A DNA stretch of 34,920 bases from Ralstonia sp. TCR112. Lineage in GTDB: Bacteria > Pseudomonadota > Gammaproteobacteria > Burkholderiales > Burkholderiaceae. Numbering within the stretch: position 1 is the first letter of the stretch; each line of letters begins with the position of its first letter. A program made the translations under genes and the position numbers. The notes beneath the pieces are model-generated. The model had not been told where the DNA came from, made no database searches, and saw only the letters and a program-made list of their open reading frames with translations. Shown in pieces: positions 25,695 through 33,385 of this stretch. The DNA lies in the NCBI RefSeq assembly GCF_007997035.1, contig NZ_VOSS01000021.1, positions 1 through 34,920 on the forward strand, read 5' to 3'.

Positions 25695-26612
25695 CGAAGG
25701 CGCGTGTGCCGTATTTTTGCGGCAGGCGCATAGCCAGTCCCACGCAGCACGCACGGCGGCGTCTTCAAGCCGCGCAGCCGGCACCAGGGCCCAGAAGGCA
25801 TAGCGCTGGATGACCGGCGCCGCGAATGGCTGGACCAACGTGCCCGCCTCCAGCGCATCGCGCACCAGCGGCAGGTTCGCCAGGATCACGCCCTGCCCGG
25901 CCATTGCCGCCGACATGGCATGCCCATCGTCGGACAGCACGATGCCCGCGTCCGTCTTCAGCGTGTGCTCGATACCCGCCGCGCGCGCCCACATCGGCCA
26001 GCCGATCGCTTGCGGCAGCGTGCGCTGCCATTCGGAATGGATGAGTGGCACGCGCGTCAGATCGTCGTGCGACTGCACTTTCAGGCCCGGGTGGCAGACG
26101 GGCGCATAGGCGTCGCCAAAGAGCCGTTCGGTGACGAGCCCATTCCCCATGGCCGGCGTATCGCCATAGCGCACGGCAAGGTCTGCGCTGCCGCCATGCA
26201 AATCGACCACGGTGTCGGACGCATGAATGCGCAAATCCACCTCCGGATGCTGCGTCGCAAATTCACCCAGCCGCGGCACCAGCCAGCGCGCAGCCAGCCC
26301 CATCGGTGCCGTGAGCGTCACGCGCTGACGCCCCGGTTGTGCCTGCGTGCCGCAAATGGCATCGATGGCCTGCGCAAACGCGTCAAAGCCGGTATTGAGC
26401 ACCGGGTACAGCTGCTCGCCGGCAGCCGACAGGCGCAGGGCGCGTACGTGGCGCTCGAACAGCACCACGCCGAGCGCATCTTCCAGGCGGCGAATCTGAT
26501 GGCTGACGGCCGTGGGCGTGACCGACAGCTCGTCGGCAGCGCGTTTCATGCTGAGGTGGCGCGCGGTGGCTTCAAAGGCCCGCAGCGCGCTCAGGGGTGG
26601 CAGTTTTCGCAT
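25683..26612 (-). CDS. LysR-type regulator (GcvA/AmpR-like)
   Basis: LysR regulator of 309 residues beginning MRKLPPLSALRAFEATARHL, then AADELSVTPTAVSHQIRRLE, the pattern of the GcvA/AmpR/TrpI branch. Effector domain follows from residue 90. Start at 26612; the frame is open upstream to 26738 but that stretch is the divergent promoter gap. No strong ribosome site. It is divergent from the AzoR-like gene and convergent with the amidase, so its target is probably the reductase. Confidence 0.87.
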   Translation of the reverse strand: MRKLPPLSALRAFEATARHLSMKRAADELSVTPTAVSHQIRRLEDALGVVLFERHVRALRLSAAGEQLYPVLNTGFDAFAQAIDAICGTQAQPGRQRVTLTAPMGLAARWLVPRLGEFATQHPEVDLRIHASDTVVDLHGGSADLAVRYGDTPAMGNGLVTERLFGDAYAPVCHPGLKVQSHDDLTRVPLIHSEWQRTLPQAIGWPMWARAAGIEHTLKTDAGIVLSDDGHAMSAAMAGQGVILANLPLVRDALEAGTLVQPFAAPVIQRYAFWALVPAARLEDAAVRAAWDWLCACRKNTAHAPSSVQ

Positions 26613-26652
26613 GCGCGGGATTGTGTCATGGGCGCATTTCCCGCGTGGGCGG

Positions 26653-26668
26653 CATGGATGAATCCATG
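26653..26668. promoter_or_regulatory. palindrome in the LysR / azoR-like gap
   Basis: CATGGAT-GA-ATCCATG is a perfect inverted repeat with 7-bp arms. It lies 41 bases upstream of the LysR start and 86 bases upstream of the azoR-like start, a fitting place for an operator of either gene. It does not fit the simple T-N11-A rule, so assignment to the LysR protein is tentative. Confidence 0.45.
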
Positions 26669-26754
26669 TCAGCCATCGCGCGCAAAACATGTCGTTTGTC
26701 GCGGTGCAGCGCGGTTCGTAGAGTGGGCACACCTCCACTCATCAACGATTCAAC

Positions 26755-27438
26755 ATGACTCGTCTGCTACATCTCGATTCCAGCGCCCGGCCGGGCAGCT
26801 CCGAGACTTCGCGCCATGGCTCGCACACGCGCCGGCTCTCCGCGCGCTTCGTGCAGCGCTGGCTTGAGCGTGAGCCCGACGCGCAGGTCGTCTATCGCGA
26901 CATCGGGGCCGAACCGCCAGCCCCCGTGGATGGCCGCTGGGTCCATGCCGCGTTCACGCCGCCCGCGCAGCGCGAACCGTGGATGCACGACCGGCTTGCG
27001 GAAAGCGATGCACTGATCGACGAATTGCTGGCCGCCGATGTGATCGTGGCCGGCGTGCCGATGTACAACTTCGGCATGCCCGCGCAATTCAAGGCGTACA
27101 TCGACAACATCGTGCGCGTGGGCCGCACGTTCGGCTTCGACCGCAGCCGCCCCGGCGAGCCCTATTGGCCGCTCCTGGCCGGCATGAACAAGCGCCTCGT
27201 CATCCTCAGCGCGCGCGGCGATTTCGGTTACGGCCCCGGCCAGCGCATTGCGCACCTGAACCACGTCGAGGCCGGCGTCGCCACGGCATTCGGCTACATC
27301 GGCATCACCGATGTGGCATCCGTGGCCATCGAATACGACGAGTTTGCCGACGAGCGACTGCGTGCGTCCATCGCATCGGCGGAAAACGACGTCGATGCAC
27401 TGGTCGCGCGGATGGCGGCCGCCGTGGAAGCGGCCTAG
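26755..27438 (+). CDS. azoR: FMN-dependent NADH:quinone/azo oxidoreductase, AzoR-like
   Basis: Flavodoxin-fold reductase of 227 residues. FMN-binding segments LHLDSSARPGSSETSR near the start and VPMYNFGMPAQFKAYIDNIV in the middle are typical of AzoR, as is GFDRSRPGEPYWPLL followed by the loop ILSARGDFGY. Such enzymes make two-electron reductions of quinones and azo dyes and protect against quinone stress. It may be induced through the divergent LysR. Its TAG stop overlaps the stop of the convergent phosphoesterase gene in a CTAG. Confidence 0.87.
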   Translation: MTRLLHLDSSARPGSSETSRHGSHTRRLSARFVQRWLEREPDAQVVYRDIGAEPPAPVDGRWVHAAFTPPAQREPWMHDRLAESDALIDELLAADVIVAGVPMYNFGMPAQFKAYIDNIVRVGRTFGFDRSRPGEPYWPLLAGMNKRLVILSARGDFGYGPGQRIAHLNHVEAGVATAFGYIGITDVASVAIEYDEFADERLRASIASAENDVDALVARMAAAVEAA

Positions 27439-28289
27439 TCGATCAGCCGCCCGTCCGGCTCGAAGAACGGATGCGGGCCATCGAATTGCCCCACGTAGGC
27501 GAGGTGGCTCACCAGGCCCTGCCCCGGCACCCACGCGTGCACCTTGTAGGCGGGCGGCTCCATGACGAAGCCGGGCTCGCCGTCCGGGTCGAGATCCAGC
27601 GCCACCTGGTGCGCCGGCGACGGGCAAGTCGAAGCCACCGTCCCGGCAAACCGCACGTCAATGGAGCGATGCAGATGGCCGCAGAGGATGCGCTCGACGT
27701 TGCCGGCGGCACGCACGATCTGCGCGAAAGCCGGGATGTCTTCGGCGGCGAGCGATTGCACGTCCATGTGGCCGATGCCCGTGGCAAACGGCGGGTGATG
27801 CATCGCGATGACGGTCGGGCGTTGCGTTTCGCGCGCCAGCGCTTCGGCCAGCCAATCCAGGCGCTGCACGCCCAGGCGACCGCCCGGATGGCCGGTGTCG
27901 AGCGTGTCGATCGCGATCAGGCGAACGTCGCCAATGTCGGTCCAGTACTGGAAGGCGTGTGTGTCTTGCGCATCGGCCGGAATGGGCGCGAGCCAATCGG
28001 CAAAGGCTTCGCGCGCGGCGTCACGGCCGTCGTGGTTGCCGAGCACCGGCAGCATGCGGATGCCAGCCGCATCGAGCGGCGCCAGCACCGCGCGCAGGTG
28101 CGCATATTCCTCGGGCGCGCCGGCGTCGACGAGGTCGCCGGTCAGGACGATGGCTTCCGGTTTCTCCGGCTGCGCCAGGATATGGGCCACGCAGCGCGCC
28201 AAATACGCCGCCGAATCCACGCGCCGATAGGCCAGTCGCCCCGGGCGCTTGATATGAAGGTCGGTCAGTTGCAGGAAGTGCATCGGCAT
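27435..28289 (-). CDS. metallophosphoesterase, CpdA/GpdQ-like
   Basis: Cytoplasmic dinuclear-metal phosphodiesterase of 284 residues with no signal peptide. Metal ligands: D10 and H12 (LTDLHI), D52 (TGDLVD), N85/H86 (GNHD), the MHHPPF histidine and GHLH near residue 200. This order matches the class III cyclic-nucleotide and glycerophosphodiester phosphodiesterases (CpdA, GpdQ). Start ATG shares one base with the ATPase TGA (TGATG), so it is the last gene of the ABC operon. This suggests a phosphodiester, or something released with one, is the imported substrate. Confidence 0.88.
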   Translation of the reverse strand: MPMHFLQLTDLHIKRPGRLAYRRVDSAAYLARCVAHILAQPEKPEAIVLTGDLVDAGAPEEYAHLRAVLAPLDAAGIRMLPVLGNHDGRDAAREAFADWLAPIPADAQDTHAFQYWTDIGDVRLIAIDTLDTGHPGGRLGVQRLDWLAEALARETQRPTVIAMHHPPFATGIGHMDVQSLAAEDIPAFAQIVRAAGNVERILCGHLHRSIDVRFAGTVASTCPSPAHQVALDLDPDGEPGFVMEPPAYKVHAWVPGQGLVSHLAYVGQFDGPHPFFEPDGRLID

Positions 28290-29287
28290 CAGGCTTGCAA
28301 GGTCAGGAGACGGTCTGCCGGGATATCGAAGCCGACCGCATGGCCCGGTGCAAAGTGCTGGCGGCCGGGCACATCGATAAAGAGCGGCGTGCTCGAAACA
28401 CCCGCCACGCGCACGCGGGTGCGAAAGCCCAGAAACACCGCCGACTCGACCGTGCCCTTGAGTGCCGCCTGGGCCGGGTCGGCCAGCACTGCATCTTCGG
28501 GGCGGAAGAAGATCGCATTGCCGTCGAGCCGGTTCATGATGCCGATGAAGTCTGCCACGTGCCGGTTGGCCGGCTGGAAGTAGATTTCACGCGGCGTGCC
28601 GATCTGCGCAATGCGGCCGGCTTCCATGACGACGATGCGATCGGCCAGCGCCATCGCTTCTTCCTGGTCGTGCGTCACGTAAATCGTCGTGATGCCGAGA
28701 CCGCGCAGCAGGCGGTCCATCTCGGCGCGCACGGATTCACGCAGCTTGGCGTCGAGCGCCGTGAGCGGTTCGTCGAGCAGCAGCACGCGCGGTTCGGGCG
28801 CCAGCGCGCGCGCCAGGGCCACGCGTTGGCGCTGCCCGCCGGAAAGCTGCGCCACACCGCGATCTGCGTAGGGCGTGAGGTGCATCATCTCCAGCAGCGT
28901 GTTTGCCCGGGCGCTGATCTGCGTGTCGGACAAGCCGTTCTGCCGGCGCTGGATGCGCAGGCCGTATTCGACGTTGCCGCGCACGCTCAGGTTGGGGAAC
29001 AGCGCGTAGCTCTGGAACACCATGCCGACGCGGCGGCGCTCGATCGGGCGTGCGGTGACGTCTTCGTCGCCAAAGTGCACGGTGCCGCCGGCATCCGGCG
29101 CCTCCAGCCCCGCAACGATGCGCAGCGTGGTGGTCTTGCCGCAGCCCGAGGGGCCGAGCAGCACGACGGTCTCGCCGGCGGCGATGTCGAGGTCCATCGA
29201 CTCCAGCACGCGTTGGCCGCCGAAGTGTTTGCCGCAGCCACGCAGCCGGATCGGCACGGGCGCGAGATGTAGAGGTTCGGTACTCAT
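28289..29287 (-). CDS. ABC importer ATPase (PotA/FbpC/PhnT-like)
   Basis: ATPase of 332 residues. Walker A GPSGCGKT (45-52), Q-loop Q92, signature LSGGQ (148-152), Walker B with D172/E173 and switch H206 (VTHD). The C-terminal third is a TOBE-type regulatory domain. This layout belongs to polyamine, iron(III), 2-aminoethylphosphonate and similar importers. ATGA overlap with the upstream permease stop and TGATG contact with the phosphoesterase start. Confidence 0.93.
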   Translation of the reverse strand: MSTEPLHLAPVPIRLRGCGKHFGGQRVLESMDLDIAAGETVVLLGPSGCGKTTTLRIVAGLEAPDAGGTVHFGDEDVTARPIERRRVGMVFQSYALFPNLSVRGNVEYGLRIQRRQNGLSDTQISARANTLLEMMHLTPYADRGVAQLSGGQRQRVALARALAPEPRVLLLDEPLTALDAKLRESVRAEMDRLLRGLGITTIYVTHDQEEAMALADRIVVMEAGRIAQIGTPREIYFQPANRHVADFIGIMNRLDGNAIFFRPEDAVLADPAQAALKGTVESAVFLGFRTRVRVAGVSSTPLFIDVPGRQHFAPGHAVGFDIPADRLLTLQA

Positions 29288-30081
29288 CGGGAAGCCTTTC
29301 CGTTATTCACCCGCAGGCCGCCAAAGCGCTGCATCAGCACCAGCAGCGGCACGATCATGACGAAGAAGATCAGCGTGTAGGCGCTGGCGATTTCCAGGCG
29401 CATCGACGCATAGGTATCAGCCAGGCCGACCGGCAGGGTCTTGGTTTCGGGCGTGTGCAGCATCCAGGTCAGGTTGAACTCGCCCACCGAGAGCGTCACC
29501 ACCGTCAGCGCGCCGGCCAGGATGCCGGGCTGCACGTTGGGCAGCACAATCGTGCGAAAACGCTGCCAGAACGAAGCGCCCAGGCTGGCGGCGCCCTCTT
29601 CCAGCGTCTTCAGGTTCTGGCCTGCCGCCACGGCCGCGACCGAGCGCACCATGAACGGCAGGGTGAACACCACGTGCCCGACAACGATGAACCAGAGGCT
29701 CTCGCGAAAGCCGCCAAAACCGCCGTAGGCCACGATCAACCCCAGCGCCGTCGCCAGGCCCGGCAGCGCCACGGGCAGCGTCAGGAACTCTTCGATCAGG
29801 CGGCTTGCACGGCTCTGACGCCTCGCCAGTACATAGCCCGCCGGCACGCCGGCCGCGAGCACGATCACCAGCGTGCACAGCGCCACCAGCAGCGACATCC
29901 AGATCGACGCGTGGTACATGTCCCACACCTGGGCGACCCAATCCAGCGTCCAACCGCTCTTGAAACCGCGGATGTAGTTGCGCGTCAGGCCCACGGCCAT
30001 CGACAGCACAACCGGCACGATCAGGAACAGGCACAGCAGCAGCGTGATACCCCACTGGGCAATAGACAGAGCGCGCTTCAT
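29284..30081 (-). CDS. ABC importer permease 2
   Basis: Inner-membrane permease of 265 residues with six predicted spans and the cytoplasmic EAA-type loop (EEGAASLGASFWQRFRTIVLPN) that docks with the ATPase. PotC/PhnV-like in length. Start ATG (30081) lies in an ATGA that also ends a short frame reaching back to the first permease. That junction carries a 13-bp repeat and an extra 100 bases. Confidence 0.92.
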   Translation of the reverse strand: MKRALSIAQWGITLLLCLFLIVPVVLSMAVGLTRNYIRGFKSGWTLDWVAQVWDMYHASIWMSLLVALCTLVIVLAAGVPAGYVLARRQSRASRLIEEFLTLPVALPGLATALGLIVAYGGFGGFRESLWFIVVGHVVFTLPFMVRSVAAVAAGQNLKTLEEGAASLGASFWQRFRTIVLPNVQPGILAGALTVVTLSVGEFNLTWMLHTPETKTLPVGLADTYASMRLEIASAYTLIFFVMIVPLLVLMQRFGGLRVNNGKASR

Positions 30082-30194
30082 GCTGCCGCCTCGCCGAGGT
30101 TGTCGTTCATTGCTCTACATTGTTGGTGTCGGCGGCCGGCAGCATTCGCGGACGCGCGCATCCCCGCTGCGCGGGGCCCCTGCTTGCTGCTCAT
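30078..30194 (-). CDS. possible 38-codon bridging ORF between permease genes
   Basis: Starts at the ATG of the ATGA that ends permease 1 and stops at the TGA of the ATGA that begins permease 2. It thus tiles the insert exactly and would pass ribosomes from one gene to the next. The 38 residues (MSSKQGPRAAG to NLGEAAA) are rich in Ala, Arg and Gln and look non-functional as protein. It may be an accident of the insertion that preserves translational coupling. Confidence 0.35.
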   Translation of the reverse strand: MSSKQGPRAAGMRASANAAGRRHQQCRAMNDNLGEAAA

Positions 30195-30203
30195 GCTGCC
30201 GCC
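30078..30203 (-). repeat. 13-bp direct repeat flanking a 100-bp insert between the two permease genes
   Basis: On the minus strand GGCGGCAGCATGA occurs exactly twice: as the last codons and stop of permease 1 (30191-30203) and as the bases leading into the start of permease 2 (30078-30090). The 100 bases between (30091-30190) hold a CCCCGC-TGC-GCGGGG hairpin and show no terminal inverted repeats. Every other junction of the operon is a direct overlap or within 2 bases, so the ancestral join was probably a simple ATGA, later split by an insertion or duplication. Confidence 0.75.
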
Positions 30204-31042
30204 CCCGTCGGGCTACCGCTCGCAGTACGCGCAATTGCCAGCACCAGCCAGGTCACCACGCCCAGCACCACCGACAGCGCCGCCGCCATCGCAATGCCGG
30301 CGTTGAGCGTGAACTCGGTATAGATCGTCATCGGCAAGACGTCGATGTCAGTGGCGAGCGTGAAGGCGGTGCCGAATGCGCCCATCGACGTGGCAAAGCA
30401 GATGGCGCCGGAGGCGATCAGCGCAGGCGCCAGCCCCGGCACCAGCACATCGCGCGTCACCTGCCACGACGATGCGCCCAGCGAACGGGCAGCTTCTTCC
30501 AATGAACGATCGAGTTTTTCCGCCGCCGCCATCACCGTCAGCACCACGCGCGGGATCGAGAAATACAGGTAGCCGAGAAACAGCCCGCCAATGGAATAGG
30601 CGAAGACCCATTTCTCGCCGACGAGCTTGTGTGTGACGTCGCCCAGCAGGCCTTGGCGCCCGGCCAGCAGGATCACCATGAAGCCGACCACCACCCCGGG
30701 AAACGCCAGCGGAAACGTCAGCATGGCGGTAATCATCCGCTTGCCCGGCACGCTGTGACGCACCAGAAACAGCCCGGCGATGGTCGAGAGGACGAGCGTG
30801 GCCAGCGTAACTGCCGCCGACAGCACCACCGTCGAAAACAGGCTGCCCAGATAGCGCGACGTGGTGAGCGCCGTCGTGTACGTGGCGACCAGCCCTTCGC
30901 TGCCGCTCACACGCAGCAACGCCGCCATGGGCAGCAGCCAGAACGCGCAGAACAGCGCGACGGCCGGTGCCAGCAACGCCACCCGCCACCGAGCGGGCAA
31001 CACCGCATCGTCGGGCAAGGTGGTTCGGGTGACGGTGCTCAT
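30191..31042 (-). CDS. ABC importer permease 1
   Basis: Inner-membrane permease of 283 residues with six spans (first about 20-42) and an EAA-type loop (LEEAARSLGASSWQVTRDVL). PotB/PhnU-like. Start at MSTVTRTTLP (31042), two bases after the TGA of the binding-protein gene; the longer open frame upstream is inside that gene. Its stop codon lies in one copy of the 13-bp repeat, so its last residues (PTGAAA) may have been altered by that event. Confidence 0.92.
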   Translation of the reverse strand: MSTVTRTTLPDDAVLPARWRVALLAPAVALFCAFWLLPMAALLRVSGSEGLVATYTTALTTSRYLGSLFSTVVLSAAVTLATLVLSTIAGLFLVRHSVPGKRMITAMLTFPLAFPGVVVGFMVILLAGRQGLLGDVTHKLVGEKWVFAYSIGGLFLGYLYFSIPRVVLTVMAAAEKLDRSLEEAARSLGASSWQVTRDVLVPGLAPALIASGAICFATSMGAFGTAFTLATDIDVLPMTIYTEFTLNAGIAMAAALSVVLGVVTWLVLAIARTASGSPTGAAA

Positions 31043-31044
31043 GC

Positions 31045-32076
31045 TCAGCGGACCTCGTTCAGATAGCGCGTGCCAAACGCCTGCTGGCCGGCGGCCATCT
31101 TGTTGAAGTCGACCGTCTTGGCGCGGGCGTATTCGCTGGCCGGCAGGAAGCGCGAGGCGGCCTCCTTGCTCATGGCGTTGGCACGCACCGGGCGCAGGTA
31201 AGCGTTGGCCCACAGCGTCTGGCCTTCGTCCGACAGCACGAAATCCAGCACCTTCTTGGCGTTGTCGGCGTGCGGCGCACCGGCGGTCAGGCTCATCACG
31301 TACGGCACGGCAATCGTGCCTTCCTGCGGAATCACGAATTCCACGTTCGCGTGGTCCTTGTACTTGGCGCGGTAGGCGTTGAAGTCGTAGTCGAGCAGGA
31401 TGGGGATTTCGCCGGCCACGACGCGCGCGTAGGCGGTCTGCTTCGGCACGATCGGCGCGTGCTTCTTCAACTGCTTGAACCATTCGACGGCGGGGCTGAA
31501 GTCGTCAAGCGTGCCGCCCAGGGCCTGGTTGACCGCCACGGCGCCCACGTAGCCGACGAAGGCGCTGCTCGGGTCCAGGTAGCCGACCATGCCCTTGTAT
31601 TCGGGCTTGAGCAGGTCTTTCCAGGAGCGCGGCACGGGCTTGCCTTCCAGCGCGTCCTTGTTGACGAAGAAGCCTAGCGTGCCGGAGTGGATCGAGAAGA
31701 ACGCGCCGTCCGGGTCCTTCATGCCGGCAGGAATGTCTTCCCAGTGCTTGGGCTTGTAGTTGGCGACCAGACCCTTTTCCTTGGCCTGATACGCGGACGT
31801 GATGCCCAGGTAGGCCACGTCAGCCACGGGGTGCGACTTCTCGGCCAGCATCTGCGCGATGGCCTGGCCGGAGTTCTTGTTGTCGAACGGCACGGTAATG
31901 CCGGTCTTGTCCTTGATGGCCTTGATCTGGCTGGCCCAGTCGGCCCATTCGGGCGGGCAGTTGTAGCAGATGGCGACTTGCTGGCCGGCCGGCTGTGCCT
32001 GCACCGGCGCAGCCACGGCAAATGCGCCGGCAGCCACGAGGCCGCACGCGCGCAGCCATTGAACGAGACGTTTCAT
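31045..32076 (-). CDS. periplasmic substrate-binding protein of the ABC importer
   Basis: Exported binding protein of 343 residues. Signal peptide of about 28 residues (hydrophobic core GLVAAGAFAVAAP, likely cut after VQAQ or VQA). The mature protein has the type II binding fold of the iron/polyamine/phosphonate group (ADVAYLGITSAYQAKEKGLV, LGFFVNKDALEGKPVP, GEIPILLDYDFNAY). It carries an unusual CYNC pair close to the mature N-terminus. Substrate is not certain. Start overlaps the LacI gene stop (ATGA), so regulator and transporter are co-translated. Confidence 0.92.
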   Translation of the reverse strand: MKRLVQWLRACGLVAAGAFAVAAPVQAQPAGQQVAICYNCPPEWADWASQIKAIKDKTGITVPFDNKNSGQAIAQMLAEKSHPVADVAYLGITSAYQAKEKGLVANYKPKHWEDIPAGMKDPDGAFFSIHSGTLGFFVNKDALEGKPVPRSWKDLLKPEYKGMVGYLDPSSAFVGYVGAVAVNQALGGTLDDFSPAVEWFKQLKKHAPIVPKQTAYARVVAGEIPILLDYDFNAYRAKYKDHANVEFVIPQEGTIAVPYVMSLTAGAPHADNAKKVLDFVLSDEGQTLWANAYLRPVRANAMSKEAASRFLPASEYARAKTVDFNKMAAGQQAFGTRYLNEVR

Positions 32077-33143
32077 CGAGACGCTCCTTGCGTATCAGAC
32101 GTGAGGGAAGAAACAACGGAGAGAGACGCTTCCGCCGGCGCACGGGCCAGCGTGCCGCCCGCCAGCAAGCGGTGCGGCAACGTAATCGAGGGCACCACCT
32201 CGCCGGCGATGCGGCGGGCCAGGGCCGTGGCCGCGTCGGCGCCGATCCGCCGGTGGGGCTGGGCCACCGTCGCCAGCGTCGGCGAAAGCCACTGCCCCAT
32301 CGCCAGGCCATCAAAGCCCACCACGCTCACGTCTTCAGGCACGCGCAGTCCCATCTCGCGCAGCGAGCGGATGGTGAGCAAGGCAAGGCGGTCGTTGCTG
32401 CAGAAAATGGCGGTCGGCCGCGGCGGCGCCAGCAGGCGGGCCAGCTCGGCCGGCAGCATGGCGTCGGCATTGAAATCAATTTCGACGGGGGGCTGCGGGG
32501 CAATGCCGGCCGCTTCCAGCGCTTCGCGGTAGCCGTCGTGGCGCAGCGCCGCACGGTCCGACGCCGCCAGCGTGCCCGTCAGCATGCGGATCTGGCGGTG
32601 ACCCTGCGCGAGCAACGCGCGAATGGCGTCGCGTGCGGCGGCGCGGTTGTCGACGGTCACGCAGCAGCGGGCCGGAATGCGTGCCTGGCCGACGGTGTCG
32701 TTGTAGACCAGCACATACGGCACATGCTCAGCGTCCAGGCGATCGAGGTGCGGGTTGGCAGCGGCATCGCCCACGGTCAGGATCAGGCCGTCGACGCGCT
32801 GCTCGAGCATGGTCTCGATGGCGCGGGCTTCACGCTCTCGGTCGTAGGCGGTGGTCATGAGCATCACGCGCTGGCCCGTGATGGACGCAGCCTCCTCGAT
32901 GCCCTGCATGCATTCGGCAAACACGGGGTTGGCCAGCGACGGCAGCACCACGCCCAGCAAGCCCGTGCGCTCGGCGCGCAGTTGGCGGCCCAGCGCGTTC
33001 GGGCGATAGTGCAGCGCGTCCATGGCGGCCTGCACCCGGGCCAGCGTCGAGGCACTCACCCGCTCCGGCGTGTTGACCGCCCGCGACACCGTGGCAATCG
33101 AAATGCCGGCGTGCGTTGCCACGTCCTTGATGCTGCTGCCCAC
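32073..33143 (-). CDS. LacI-family transcriptional regulator
   Basis: Repressor of 356 residues from a GTG start with AAGGGG 6 bases upstream. HTH at about 4-24 (IKDVATHAGISIATVSRAVN) and hinge at about 48-60 (YRPNALGRQLRAERT), then a periplasmic-binding-like effector domain. First gene of the operon, joined by ATGA to the binding-protein gene. A perfect LacI-type palindrome lies 19 bases upstream of its start, so it very likely represses itself and the whole transporter/phosphodiesterase operon. Confidence 0.92.
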   Translation of the reverse strand: MGSSIKDVATHAGISIATVSRAVNTPERVSASTLARVQAAMDALHYRPNALGRQLRAERTGLLGVVLPSLANPVFAECMQGIEEAASITGQRVMLMTTAYDREREARAIETMLEQRVDGLILTVGDAAANPHLDRLDAEHVPYVLVYNDTVGQARIPARCCVTVDNRAAARDAIRALLAQGHRQIRMLTGTLAASDRAALRHDGYREALEAAGIAPQPPVEIDFNADAMLPAELARLLAPPRPTAIFCSNDRLALLTIRSLREMGLRVPEDVSVVGFDGLAMGQWLSPTLATVAQPHRRIGADAATALARRIAGEVVPSITLPHRLLAGGTLARAPAEASLSVVSSLTSDTQGASR

Positions 33144-33385
33144 TGCGCGCCCCTTGGAATTTGTAAACGTTTACATCCTAGGCGGCCGCAGTGACTGTTT
33201 CATGACAATCGATGCTGCACTGCAGTCATCGTCGCAACGCAGCATCGCCAGCGCGGGGCGTGGCAAAGTTACAAAGCTCGCATATGCTTCTTACGAAAAA
33301 TGCGCAACCGACGTGCGCCAATGCGCCCGCAACGGCATGGCCCAGTTGCTGCTGTGCTGTTCTCGCTGCCTGCTCTGGAGACCCC
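33144..33385. other. divergent gap, lacI-type gene / egtB
   Basis: About 240 bases. Holds the LacI operator near one end and, on the other side, an AT-richer stretch (about 33262-33305) that may carry the egtB promoter. No clear -35/-10 pair or RNA gene is evident. A frame open from 33212 runs into egtB, but its extra residues look non-coding. Confidence 0.4.
33162..33175. promoter_or_regulatory. LacI-family operator
   Basis: TGTAAACGTTTACA is a perfect 14-bp palindrome with the central CG typical of LacI/PurR/GalR-type operators. It lies 19 bases before the regulator's GTG start, within the expected promoter, so binding should block transcription of the entire operon. Confidence 0.8.

Noticed and set aside
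30121-30190. REP element or IS remnant in the permease gap
   Set aside because: There is a hairpin but no terminal inverted repeats, transposase trace or second copy in the window; only the 13-bp direct repeat is claimed.
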